Assembly (NCBI GenBank): GCA_036346205.1
Contig: JARFJB010001974.1
Coordinates: 2,015,776 to 2,079,775 of the forward strand
Direction of reading: 5' to 3'
Source of the DNA: Vesta saturnalis
Taxonomy: Eukaryota > Arthropoda > Insecta > Coleoptera > Lampyridae
DNA length: 64,000 nt
Part shown: positions 1 to 11,701 of the stretch, piece after piece
Layout of the letters: each line of letters starts with the position of its first letter
How positions within the stretch are numbered: position 1 is the stretch's first letter
Notes under the pieces: model-generated
What the model was told of the DNA's origin: nothing
What the model saw: the letters and a program-made list of their open reading frames with translations, nothing else
Databases searched by the model: none
Translations under genes and position numbers: made by a program

Positions 1-1110
1 GTGGGCGTGTGCGAGTTCGCTTGCGTGTGTGGGTGCGTGTGCGTGTGTGTGTGCCTGTGCGTGTGCGTGTGCGAGTACGTATGCGTGTGCGTGTGCGTGT
101 AGGTGTGCGTGTGTCTGTGCAAGTGCGTGCGTATGTGAGCTTACGTGTACGTGTGCTTTTGCGTGTACGTCTACATAAGGGTGTGCGTATTTGTGTGTGT
201 GCGTCTGCATGAGCGTGTTTTATGCGTGTGAGTGTGGGAGCGTGCGTGTGTGTTTGTGCATGTGCGTGTGCGTCTGAGTGTGCTTGTGCGTTCACGTGTG
301 TTTGTGCGTGGGCGTGTGCTTGTGCTTGTTCGTGAACGTGAGTGTGTGTGTGTGTGTGCGTGTGCGCGTGTACGTGTTAGTGTGCTTGTACGTGTGCGTT
401 TGCATTTGCGTGTGCGTGTGCATGTGGTTGTTCCAGGGCGCGTGGTCGTGTGCATGTTCGTTAGCGTGTGTGTGTGTGCGTGTGCGCGTGCGTGTGCGTG
501 TGTGTGCGTGTGCGTGTGCCACTGCGCTACTGCGTGAGCGTAAGCGCGGGTGTGCGCGTGTGTGTGCGTGTGTGTTTGCGAGTGCGTGTGCCTGTTCGTG
601 TGCGTAGGTGCGTATGCGTGTGCGTGTGCGTGTGTGTGTGTGTTTGAGTGTGTCTGCATGTGCGTGCAAGTTTGCGCGCGTGTACGTGTGTGTGCGCGTG
701 TGCGTTTGCGTGTGCGTGTGCATGTTGGTGTGCGTGTGCGTGTGAGTGTGCGTGTGCCTGTGCAAGTGCGTGTGTTTGAGTTTGCGTGTGCGTGTGCGTG
801 TGTGTCTACGTCTACATAAGAGTGTACGTATTTGTGTGTGTGTGTGTGTGTGTGTGTCTGTGTGTGTGCGTCTGCATGTACGTGTTTTATGCGTGTCAGT
901 ATAGGTGCGTGGGCGTGTTCGTGTGCGTGTGGATGTGCGTGTGCTTGTGTCTACAAAAAATTCTGCGTAATTGTGTGTATGAGTCTGCATATACGTGTTT
1001 TATATGTGTGAGTGTGGGTGCGTTGGCGTATGTCTTTGCGTGTGCGTGTGCGTGTGTGTATGTACGTCTAAGTGTGCGTGTGCATGTAGATGTACATGGT
1101 GGTCAACTAA
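1..1110. repeat. GT/GC-rich compound microsatellite
   Basis: Almost every base belongs to alternating GT, GC and GTGCGT variants, so long open frames exist on both strands but are low-complexity artefacts. A more complex phrase built around TACATAAG, GTATTTGTGTG, CGTCTGCATG and CGTGTTTTAT recurs near 172, 811 and, decayed, 951. The tract is therefore a decayed higher-order repeat and not a pure dinucleotide run. It fades out by about 1100 into unique sequence. Confidence 0.93.
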
Positions 1111-1249
1111 GTGTGCATGGTACTGTATCTGGGAAACTATCCATCGTAGAGCCTTGCGCAAGTTTCACCTGTGCAAAGTGTACTTGGTACATGCACAGGG
1201 GTGATTTTCATTGAGTGCAATTTTGTGAGATGAAGGAACTCTCCAAGTC

Positions 1250-1385
1250 AAATCCTTGTTTTGTTAGAGATGTCTTTTTGGATGACACCACGTTTTGTTT
1301 GAATGGTAGCGTCAGTAAAGAAAGTTGCCGTAACTACGCGGTGCAAAATTCGCATTGGATGTTGGAAGAGCGCAATATGCTCTAA
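1250..1385 (+). pseudogene. Tc1/mariner-like transposase fragment
   Basis: From 1259 one frame reads VRDVFLDDTTFCLNGSVS followed by ESC, NYAV and NSHWM. This resembles the first-catalytic-Asp region of insect Tc1/mariner transposases, where F.DE.TF.LNG.V leads to a conserved NPHW. The glutamate usually following the aspartate is replaced, and both ends run into stops. Only about 45 residues are recognisable, so this is a relic. The subfamily cannot be fixed; the LNG and HW pattern is closest to DD41D-like elements by memory of the family. Confidence 0.45.
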
Positions 1386-3599
1386 TCTTGAGGCAGGGTC
1401 GGTTGTAACAGGTTCTTGAATTATTGGACAACAGTTTTTCCACAGAACGCTGGATTATTAACCAACCAGAATTTGCTCCAAGATGAACTAAATTATACTT
1501 CATTTTCTAATGTTTTTATAAGTTTTCCTACATCGTGTTTCTCAAATTCTTGTTTGAATAACGAAATCTACCAATCGATGAATTGTACCCTTAGGGGTGA
1601 AGGAATGGGGGTTGAAATTTACACGCCCAAATGGCAATTCAAAAAATAAATCGACGGAAATGCGCATTTTTCTGAATTTGTCAACGATTATATAAAATTT
1701 ATTCGTTATTTCTGTGAATCATTGTATATTAATTTACCATCTAGACTTTTTCGTAAATGCCTTCTGAATTTCTGATAGAACTTTTCTCCAGAGTCACACG
1801 ACAAATATTATTAATTTTTGTAAACAGGCGTTGTTTTGTGTACCCTAATCAACTATTTCCCAACTAATTAATAAAGGATATTTATTCATTATTTGTCTTG
1901 TGCTACAGAAGTACCTTCCACATCTTTAATTTTTGACAGATGAGACATTTTATTAAAAAAAAAACATATCAAAAAGTACAAAGTGAGCTTTTGCAGCATT
2001 CATACATTTTCACTTCTTACGATGGTTTTGACCTGGAATGATACGGCTTTATAGAATTTGGATAGAATAAGGGCCGGTATTTTCATTACTGATTGGCGTA
2101 GGTTAAACCTAATCGGTGATTAATTGGTAGCACAATTTTAACCACGTGTATCAACCAGTAGTTATGTTAACCGATTGAAAAAAGTGCTAGTGCTAAGTGA
2201 AAATAGAATGTAGTCACCATGATAATTATTACGTTTGGCTGATAAGTAATCTGTACATTTAATAGCACCAAAGGGCAACAAAAATACATTTTATTGCTCC
2301 TTGGTACCACTAATGTTTCAAATATAATTCGACAATTTTTTATGTGAATATTTATTTTTCAACGCGTTTCAATACAATATGTATCATTATCAAGAGAAAA
2401 TACACAAGTTATATGATAAAGAGTAGGTACTAGCTGCCTCGGTGGTGGACTAGTTAGTGCTTGCCTTTCACCCGAGATACTATGGAGAAATTCAATCATA
2501 CTGTCATTTAAGTTTGACTACTGTGATATATTGAAATCAGTTAAATTTAAACGTGCCACTCCCTTGGAGTGAATGATTTAAAAAAATATTATTTTTTCTT
2601 TTGCAAACAATAATGTTCCCCAGTTCCAAGTTTTATGCAGAAAATAAAACATCCCTCAGGCTTTTAAGTTTAATAAAGTATTCTTATTATTTGCTTTGGA
2701 AAAATATTTCAAATTAAAATACAAAACTAATAGAAGACACATTTATCTACTTCGTACTGTCAACAAAAGCTATTGTACCTTAAAAATGATAGCCAAATAT
2801 TTGAATACGAATGTCATAGGAACAACATGAATGTAACGTAGACATTTGTGTTTAATTATTTATTTTTTAATTGACAGCTTACCAACGTACCACTCATTCT
2901 TAATTGCAATAACTAAAATGCATTTTAACTGAAAATGGTTATAAAATATTTACGTGCCTTGTAATTGCAACGGTAACTGTGATATCGTACCCTGTAGAAT
3001 TCATTATATATTTACAGAAATGTCTGTTATGATACGATAATTTAATTTTCATCAATATCCTAAGGACGTTAATAATTAGTTATAGGTAGGTGGTTGGGCT
3101 ATTTTGCAATTCTATCTAATTGCATTCACTATCAGGACAATAAAATGAAATTTAATGGGCTGTACAGTTGCGTTGTTGGTTTTTATTTTATTTGCAGGTG
3201 TCTACCAAAATTGATTTCTATCCCTTATTTTTTAATAAGTGACAATAAAAATTCTACTATAAAACAGAGAGTACAAATGTTTGCTTCTACTTTAATTAAT
3301 TTCAGTTTAGTAGTTTTAGTACGTCTATAAATTGTGGACAATCTACTGGAGTATATACGAACTGTCCAATAATTGTCTACGGTAAATTTAGAGTTAATAA
3401 AGATAATATTAATTTGCTAATAAAAAGCGAAACTTCATTATTATGTAATGAATAATGGCGTAGTGCTTAAAATTATTTTGTTCAGATAATCTAAGAGATA
3501 GATGCTCTTTGATTAGTTAAAAAATAGAGAGAGAGCTTATTTTAGAAATACCGTTAATCATTAACAGTTTTTTTTTTACAATTAAACATAATTTAAATG
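1386..3599. other. AT-rich unclassified DNA
   Basis: No coding frame, RNA gene or clear repeat was recognised apart from the weak SINE-like segment near 2437. A short phrase near 2097-2180 pairs imperfectly with itself (GGTTAA and AATCGGT versus ACCGATT), which could be a small MITE. Frames of 60-78 codons here show no domain features. Confidence 0.5.
2437..2515 (+). repeat. Possible decayed tRNA-derived SINE head
   Basis: The segment beginning GCCTCGGTGGTGGACTAG followed by TTAGTGC resembles a tRNA A box (TGGYNNAGTGG). About 45 bases on, AATTCAATC is a poor match to a B box (GGTTCGANTCC). No clear tail or target duplication is visible. It could be chance resemblance. Confidence 0.25.
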
Positions 3600-4290
3600 T
3601 GACAACGGTGTAGCGTTGAAGAAATTAAATTTTGCGTTGTAGTCATCGACACATTCCAAACGTCATTAATTTTATCAATTAATGCATGTTTGTTGGAAAA
3701 TGTTACGGTTCGAATCTGACGTTCAACTTTTTCCCACTTATTCTTCATAAAATTGAGATCCGGTGATGGTGCCGGCCACTGAAGAACTTATTTTCTTCAG
3801 ACTACTCTCGTACGTTGCACGATGTTGTGGATCATTGTCTTGTTAAAACACAAATCTTAAGGGCATTTCCCAGTCAGTGTAGAGTAGCATAAAGTTTTGG
3901 AGTATGTCCCTATATATTAAGCGATCCATAATTCCCTCTATAAAGTTCAATTGACCTACTGCGTTCCACGAAAAACAACCCCATAAACATACACAGGACT
4001 TGCCCGTGCTTTATTTTTGTGTAACATACTTAGGATTGGACAGCATCTTAACCGGACGTCTCATTCCGTCTGAATTAATAACTTTGTAGTGAGTTTCATC
4101 GCTAAATAATACCTCTTGTAAGTCTTGAACTGCCCATTTCAAATGTTGTCATGGAAAATCAACAACGATTTCTTTCGGAAACCAATAGTTTCTTGGCTGG
4201 CCGTCTGCTGAAAAGTTTTGCAGCAACCGATCGATTTTGAACAGTCGTGAGACTGACTTGCAATTCAGGAATATCAACAATTACTCGTGA
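3600..4290 (-). pseudogene. Tc1-like transposase, C-terminal two-thirds, broken
   Basis: On the minus strand the conceptual product contains VLFSDETHYKV (first catalytic Asp), then DGMRRPVKMLSNPKYV, then LWGCFSW, then QDNDPQHRATY (second Asp), then WPAPSPDLN followed by N.W (third acidic region; Tc1 normally has NPIENLW). These are the ordered blocks of a DD34E-type Tc1 transposase that catalyses cut-and-paste transposition. Stops and shifts interrupt it, including after the YVTQK block, and the final NPIENLW block is degraded to NFMKNKW, removing the usual Glu. The N-terminal DNA-binding half is not recognisable upstream. It is a dead copy. Confidence 0.8.
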
Positions 4291-6335
4291 GTCGAACTAC
4301 AATCGATGTCAGAGTAATCCTCTTGATTTGTCTATCCATTCAAAATGTTTTTATTTGTTTTCCTGATTTTGGCATTTTTATGCGTCTTCTTTTTCATTTT
4401 ATTTTAATTTATTACTATGTAACTAAGATTTATTTGCAAAATCAACAACGCTTATTGCCGGTTTTGAATTTTAATAAATTATCTCTTATTTGTTATTAAA
4501 TGTAATGGGGGTTATGAGGCGCTGTGTGAACACTTATTATAAATTATCTGTATTTCACTGTTTTATTATTTGGCTTATCATTTTTAAATAAATGTTGTTT
4601 TGTTGCTTTCATTCATTGTTCTTGAATTACTGGTAAATCAAGCGACCAAATGGGATCTAAATAAGTAATGGCTTGCACCTATCGAAAATTTTAGAAAGAA
4701 AACGTCAGTGTGTACCCAAACGTTACGTCACCGGTGCCACACGCGAAACATTTATACTTGACCCAAAAAGCGAATAATTTAGTAACGGCGGCGTGTAGGG
4801 GTAGGATCATGTTAACAAAATATCTTTGAATTCTGAGCATAATGCCGTTGTGAAAATTGAGGCATTCTATTTGAAATAATCAAGTTATGCATCTTCAGAG
4901 GCATATCTTGATAGTTGTGAAATAAATTCCAACGTAACCTATTAAGGTCTCCTGGAACCCTAAAGGTCTGATTCCGAAATTCGTAGCGGTGAGGGCGCAG
5001 CACCGATTACCGTGAGAGTCTGTAGCCGTTAATTTTTTGTAATTTGTTAAAACAACTCGGAAAAGGCAAGTTTTAGACGTAGTATCAGATAAAATGGCCT
5101 TAAAATTAAACCAGGAACCTCAAAATGGCCTAAAGAGGGGTGTGTCTATGTAGATGTATGTTTGTACCGACTCCAGAATGATAAGACATACCTTGAAAAT
5201 TAGTATTCTAGCTTAACATCATTTCTTCTGGAGTTGAGAAGAATATAGCGCCGTATAGCGTATTAGGGGCAGTTTTTTGGTTTTATCAACTTTTCTAATA
5301 TAGCTGCATATTTCTAAGATGTAAAAGTACCAGTAAGTATCAACAATTTGGTTGGAACAAATTTTCCTTTATATTAGAAAAGTTGGTCTTGAATAACAAC
5401 TGGTTCCTACTTAACTTAATAAGGATTTTGAAGTGTCTCATTACTTATAATGAACTACATAATTCAATGGAAATGACCCGGAAACTGCCACTGGATCGCC
5501 TTCACATCCGGTGGATTATCCATTCTTACAAGCTATTATGTAGGACAACGATTTCCTCTAAAACCCACTTTTAAGGGCCAATGTGACCTTACATCCGGTT
5601 TGTTTTAGTAAATCTCACTCACGTTTGTAGATTAATATGCAATGACCTTGAATAAGCCAATGTACTACAATGGATTTGCTTCTTGGCTAAGTCATCAAAC
5701 TCACTTACGGATTGATTCTAGGCTGCGACTTTGCTTCTCGGCCAAACCTCTCATCCGGTTTGCTTCTAGGATACTACCTTAGATTTTAGTTTTCCAGTCC
5801 CCTCAACATTTTGCATAGTGATTCTACTTTTATACTTCTGAAAACCATAATTTTTGTTCCTGATTCAGTTATAAAGGCAAATGAACCCTCATATGAGAAC
5901 ACACTTCCACTTCCGGTTTATTTCCAAACTGCAGCCTCTTAAGTTTTAATTTACCGCCAACACGAGATATTGACACATTCTCTCTTTTTGATACTTAAAA
6001 TAATTCTCTGTGTCCATCTCGCTCTTATAAATGTAAACTCCCTATTTGCAGGCCACGTCCCTGGTATAACCTTTTTTTACCTTATTTAATAACCTATATT
6101 TGGTGTTGTCACTAAAATGTCTCATGATACATTTAAACAAGATAGTTAATCCCTTCGTAAAAAACGATAACTTGATAAGAATGAATTATGTGTCCTAACG
6201 TAATTCAAATTAAAGTTGAATATATTCAACTGCGCTGATTTCATAATTTAAGATTTCTTTCCAGATTTGCCTATCCTATCGGGGACTAAATTAAACATTT
6301 TGGGTCCTATATATTTACATATATACTAACCACAC
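4291..6335. other. Unclassified AT-rich DNA with weak local repeats
   Basis: No gene is recognised. Between about 5500 and 5960 the phrase CATCCGGTTTG (and ATCCGGT variants) recurs several times with TGACCTT- or CTTCTAGG-like neighbours, suggesting a decayed tandem repeat of roughly 100-130 bp. The rest shows nothing I can name. Confidence 0.45.
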
Positions 6336-6445
6336 ACCACGCACGCACGCACGCACGCACACGCACGCACGCACGCACAGCACACACGCACCACACGCAC
6401 ACACGCACACGCACGACACGCACGACAGCACACACGCAACAACAG

Positions 6446-6535
<90 letters not shown>
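6336..6535. repeat. Compound microsatellite (CA/CG-rich then AT)
   Basis: 6336-6446 consists of CACG, CACA and CAGCA variants. From 6448 to 6535 it is a pure (AT)n run. The abrupt change of motif is typical of a compound microsatellite. The open frame across it is low complexity. Confidence 0.97.
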
Positions 6536-6537
<2 letters not shown>

Positions 6538-7068
6538 TAACGAGGTGGTCCAAATACCATGGTCACTATTGCCATCTTTGTAACGGTACCATTTGCGAGT
6601 TTGGTTAAATTAGAAAAGAGTTGTTATGTCTTTCGAGATAGGGAAAATGTGAAAACGTGCAAAAGTTTTAATCGATGCTGCTTCGAAAGATATCAATCGG
6701 ATCAAAAAAGTTTTATAAAACAATTTGGTGGTATTTCAACATCCACACTATAAGCGTATCACAAACTATGAATAACGTTTGACGTTTGAAATATCAACGC
6801 CAACTATTTTTTAATACGGACCTGGTATATTGTCAGCATTTTTTGGTACTGGGCCTTAAGTACGGTCCTGCATCATAAGTTCTTTTTTGTAGAAACATCT
6901 TAAACCTACGTTTTTCTATGTGTAGAAGTGAATTTGACATTAGAAAGCGCATTACAATTCATATTAACAATAGCTAAATACAATATACAGTTAACATAAT
7001 AAATCACAAAGAAGCCAGCGAAACATCCTGAAAAGGTCTTTAAAACTAATAACAAAAATATTTATTGT
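6536..7068. other. Unclassified intergenic DNA
   Basis: No feature is recognised; the base composition is ordinary AT-rich, with one uninformative 64-codon frame. Confidence 0.5.
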
Positions 7069-8056
7069 ACAGGGTGTTCTATTTTCTATGTAATTGGGGG
7101 GTTTTAGGTATTTCCCAAATAGATAGAGTAAAATCATGATCGGGACCCTTGGACAGATGTCCTCATAGTATTTTATGCCATATTAAAAACTTATTGATTT
7201 AGAAAAAAATAACAACATTTTTATTTTATAGCAGTTTTTTTCTTATTTTAGGTATTGTTCGAACTGATGTCCATTATAGTGTAAACAAACTTGACATCGG
7301 CGCGAAATACACTCAATTGAATTAATGAAATGAATAGATGTATGCCTTAAATCTTGAAATGCTGCCATGGTTGAATTGACCAATTGTTCGTATGTTACGT
7401 GGCGAGTATGATATATTTTATTTTTTAAAAATCCCCACAAAAAGAAATCCAGTATTGAAAGATCTGGAGATCTTGCTGGCCACTGAATAGGTCCCTTATT
7501 GCCAATCCATTGATTGTTAAAGTTTCGGTTTAAGTAATCTCGGACTAAAACGGTATTATGACAAGGCGCGCCATCTTGTTGAAAATAAACATTTACCCTC
7601 TGCGTTAATGGAATTTCATCTAGCAGTTGTGGAAGACAAATGTTTAATATTTCCATATACCTCTCGCCGTTAAGGTTGCCGTTAAAAATGTGGTAAACAA
7701 ATCTATCCCCCAAAATGGTAATGTTACAAAATTGTTATTTTCTGATCAATATCGATTGTTGTTGCGATTAAAAATTCCTGCGCTCGTAATATGACTCTCA
7801 TCAGACCAAATGATATTGCGCCCAAAATTCCTATTTTGTCTAATCTGCTCTAAATACCAATTACAAAAAAGAATTCGCCGTTCTAAGTTACTATATTTAA
7901 GGTGCTGAATTACGCTTTTTTTGTACGGAGTATAATTATATTTTTTGTATTCTTGATTTAGATACGCCAACTTCTGTTTCTATTTGTCGGCAGGAGGTAT
8001 TAGGATTTTCTTCAACTCTTGCTAACACAGTTATTTCGTCGTCTTGATGGTTCCTT
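7069..8056 (-). mobile_element. DD41D (visitor-like) Tc1/mariner element, truncated
   Basis: The left boundary is ACAGGGTGTTCTATTTT at 7069, which has the form of the terminal inverted repeat of mariner-type elements lying 3' of the transposase. The coding sequence runs on the minus strand from about 8056 to 7243. The expected opposite terminus is missing because sequence from 8063 onward belongs to a CR1-like LINE on the other strand. The copy is therefore 5'-truncated or interrupted, with about 170 bp of 3' untranslated DNA retained. Confidence 0.75.
7243..8056 (-). pseudogene. DD41D-type transposase, frameshifted
   Basis: The N-terminal helix-turn-helix part is seen as VLARVEENPNTS then RQIE. 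Then come NLERRILFCNWYLEQI and IIWSDESHITSAG (first Asp), a frameshift between about 7713 and 7746, then YFQQDGAPCHNT (second Asp), WPARSPDLSILDFFLWGFLK (third Asp), and the C-terminal HYNGHQFEQ. Between the second and third catalytic Asp I count 41 residues, which is the DD41D (visitor/rosa-like) spacing and differs from DD34D mariner or DD34E Tc1. The three acidic residues survive, but the frameshift and lost start make it inactive. TSD and 5' TIR were not found. Confidence 0.82.
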
Positions 8057-8062
8057 CTGCTG

Positions 8063-8608
8063 TATAAGGCCCAAATTCGGCCTCATCTGGAATATAATTC
8101 TCACCTTCGGGTTAGTGCTCCCCAATACGCTCTCGATATCGTTGATCGTATTCAAAAGAGAGCGATTAGGCTTATAAATGACCCGTCCTCAACTTCTCAC
8201 ATACAGTCCCTTGAGCGTAGAAGGATGGTTTCAGTTCTTTCTTTGTATTATCGTCATTACAACGGCTATTGTGCTGGTGAATTACATTCTTTGATACCAT
8301 CTTCGGCTATCTTTGCGAGAAACACCCGGTTCGCTCATTCACATCATCAGTATGCAGTACAAATCTCCACTTGTCGTACCAAACGGGCGCAATCCACATT
8401 TTTCTACACAGCTTCTAAACTCTGGAATGATCTCCCAAGTTCCTGTTTTCCTCTCACTTATGATATGAGAAAATTTAAGGTCGCTGTTCATAGGCATCTA
8501 TTGGCAATTCATTATCCCTCTATCCATCCTCCTAAGTGTTCCTGAGTGCTTTAGCACGATAGGCCTTATTTAGCCTGTTCAGGTCCACAATCATAAAAAG
8601 AAATCTGT
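8063..8608 (+). mobile_element. CR1-like LINE, 3' terminal fragment
   Basis: The frame from 8063 to the stop at 8543-8545 gives a reverse-transcriptase C-terminus: QIRPHLEYNSHL, QYALDIVDRIQKRAIRL, SLERRRMVSVLSLYYRHYNG, FFYTASKLWNDLPSSCFP and FKVAVHRHLL. This pattern is typical of CR1/L2-type non-LTR retrotransposons. The 3' UTR is only about 60 bp and holds two small hairpins (GTGC-TTTA-GCAC and AGGC-n-GCCT), as often seen at such 3' ends. It lacks a long poly(A) and ends ATAAAAAGAAA exactly where the TATCTGTG octamer array starts. It is heavily 5'-truncated; its 5' junction abuts the DD41D relic. Confidence 0.8.
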
Positions 8609-11505
8609 GTATCTGTGTATCTGTGTATCTGTGTATCTGTGTATCTGTGTATCTGTGTATCTGTGTATCTGTGTATCTGTGTATCTGTGTACCTGTGTAT
8701 CTGTGTATCTGTGTATATGTGTATCTGTGTATCTGTGTATCTGTGTATCTGTGTACCTGTGTATCTGTGTATCTTGTGTATTTGTGTATCTGTGTATCTG
8801 TGTATCTGTGTATCTGTGTACCTGTGTATCTGTGTATCTGTGTATATGTGTACCTGTGTACCTGTGTATCTGTGTATCTGTGTATCTGTGTATCTGTGTA
8901 TCTGTGTATCTGTATCTGTATCTGTATCTGTATCTGTGTATCTGTGTATCTGTGTATCTGTGTATCTGTCGTGTATCTGTGTATCTGTGTATCTGTGTAT
9001 CTGTGTATCTGTGTATCTGTGTATCTGTGTATCTGTGTATCTGTGTATCTGTGTATCCGTGTATCTGTGTATCTGTGTATCTGTGTATCTGTGTATCTGT
9101 GTATCTGTGTATCTGTGTATCTGTGTATCTGTGTATCTGTGTATCTGTGTATCTGTTTATCGTGTATCTGTGTATTTGTGTATCTGTGTATCTGTGTATC
9201 TGTGTATCTGTGTATCTGTGTATCTGTGTATCTGTGTATCTGTGTATCTGTGTATCTGTGTATCTGTGTATCTGTGTATCTGTATCTGTGTATCTGTGTA
9301 TCTGTGTATCTGTGTATCTGTGTATCTGTGTATCTGTGTATCTGTGTATCTGTGTATCTGTGTATCTGTGTACCTGTATACCTGTGTATCTGTGTATCTG
9401 TGTATCTGTGTATCTGTGTATCTGTGTATCTGTGTATCTGTGTATCTGTGTATCTGTGTATCTGTATCTGTGTATCTGTGTATCGTGTATTTGTGTATCT
9501 GTGTATCTGTGTATCTGTGTATCTGTGTATCTGTGTATCTGTGTATCTGTGTATCTGTGTATCTGTGTATCTGTGTATCCGTGTATCTGTGTATCTGTGT
9601 ATCTGTGTATCTGTGTATCTGTGTATCTGTGTATCTGTGTATCTGTGTATCTGTGTATCTGTGTATCTGTGTATCTGTGTATCTGTGTATCTGTGTATCT
9701 GTGTATCTGTATCTGTGTATCTGTGTATCTGTGTATCTGTGTATCTGTGTACTGTGTATCTGTGTATCTGTGTATCTGTGTATGTATCTGTGTATCTGTG
9801 TATCGTATCTGTGTATCTGTGTATCTGTGTATCTGTGTATCTGTGTATCTGTGTATCTGTGTATCGTGTATCGTGTATCCGTGTATCCGTGTATCCTGTG
9901 TATCGTGTATCCGTGTATCCGTGTATCGTGTATCTGTGTATCTGTGTATCTGTGTATCTGTGTATCTGTGTATCTGTGTATCTGTGTATCTGTGTATCTG
10001 TGTATCTGTATCTGTGTATCTGTGTATCTGTATGTGTATCTGTATCTGTGTATCTGTGTATCTGTGTATGGTGTATCTGTGTATCTGTGTATCTGTGTAT
10101 CTGTGTATCTATGTATCGGTATCTGTGTATCTGTGTATCTGTGTATCTGTGTATCTGTGTATCTGTGTATCTGTGTATCTGTGTTCTGTGTATCTGTGTA
10201 TCTGTATCTGTGTATCCGTATATCTGTACTGTGTATCTGTGTATCTGTGTATCTGTGTATCTGTGTATCTGTATCTGTGTATCTGTGTATCTTGTATCTG
10301 TGTATCCGTGTACCTGTGTATCTGTGTATCTGTGTATCGTGTATCGTGTATCGTGTATCTGTGTATCTGTGTATCTGTGTATCTGTTTACCTGTATATCG
10401 GTAGTATCTGTGTATCTGTGTATCTGTGTATCTGTGTATCTGTGTATCCGTGTATCTGTGTATCTGTGTATCTGTGTATCTGTGTATCTGTGTATCTGTG
10501 TATCTGTGCATCTGTGTATCTGTGTATCTGTGTATCTGTGTATCTGTGTATCTGTGTATCTGTGTATCTGTGTATCTGTGTATCTGTGTATCTGTATCTG
10601 TGTATCTGTGTATCTGTGTATCTGTGTATCTGTGTACCTGTGTATCTGTGTATCTGTGTATCTGTGTATCTGTGTATCTGTGTATCTGTGTATCTGTGTA
10701 TCTGTGTATCTGTGTATCTGTGTATCTGTGTATCCGTGTATCCGTGTATCCGTGTATCTGTGTATCTGTGTATCTGTGTATCTGTGTATCTGTGTATCTG
10801 TGTATCTGTGTATCTGTGTATCTGTGTATCTGTGTATCTGTGTATCCGTGTATCCGTGTATCCTGTGCATCTGTGTATCTTGTATCTGTGTATCTGTGTA
10901 TCTGTGTATCTGTGTATCTGTGTATCTGTGTATCTGTGTATCTGTGTATCTGTGTATCTGTGTATCTGTGTATCTGTGTATCTGTGTATCTGTGTATCTG
11001 TGTATCTGTGTATCTGTGTATCTGTATCTGTGTACCTGTGTATCTGTGTATCTGTATCTGTGTATCTGTGTATCTGTGTATCTGTGTATCTGTGTATCTG
11101 TGTATCTGTGTATCTGTGTATCTGTGTATCTGTGTATCTGTATCTGTATCTGTGTATCTGTGTATCTGTGTATCTGTGTATCTGTGTATCTGTGTATCTT
11201 GTATCTGTGTATCTGTGTATCTTGTGTATCCGTGTATCTGTGTATCCGTGTATCTGTGTATCTGTGTATCTGTGTATCTGTGTATCTGTGTATCTGTGTA
11301 TCTGTGTATCTGTGTATCTGTGTATCTGTGTATCTGTGTATCTGTGTATCTGTGTATCTGTGTATCTGTGTATCTGTGTATCTGTGTATCTGTGTATCTG
11401 TGTATCTGTGTGAGTATCTGTATATGTGTAGCTGTGTATATGTGTATCTGGGTACCTGTGTATCTGCTGTATCTGTGTATCTGTGTATCTGTGTATCTGT
11501 GTATC

Positions 11506-11701
<196 letters not shown>

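Noticed and set aside
9..1214. Frames of 60-232 codons rich in Cys-Val or Thr-His
   Set aside because: Low-complexity products of GT/CA repeats with no start context or domain.
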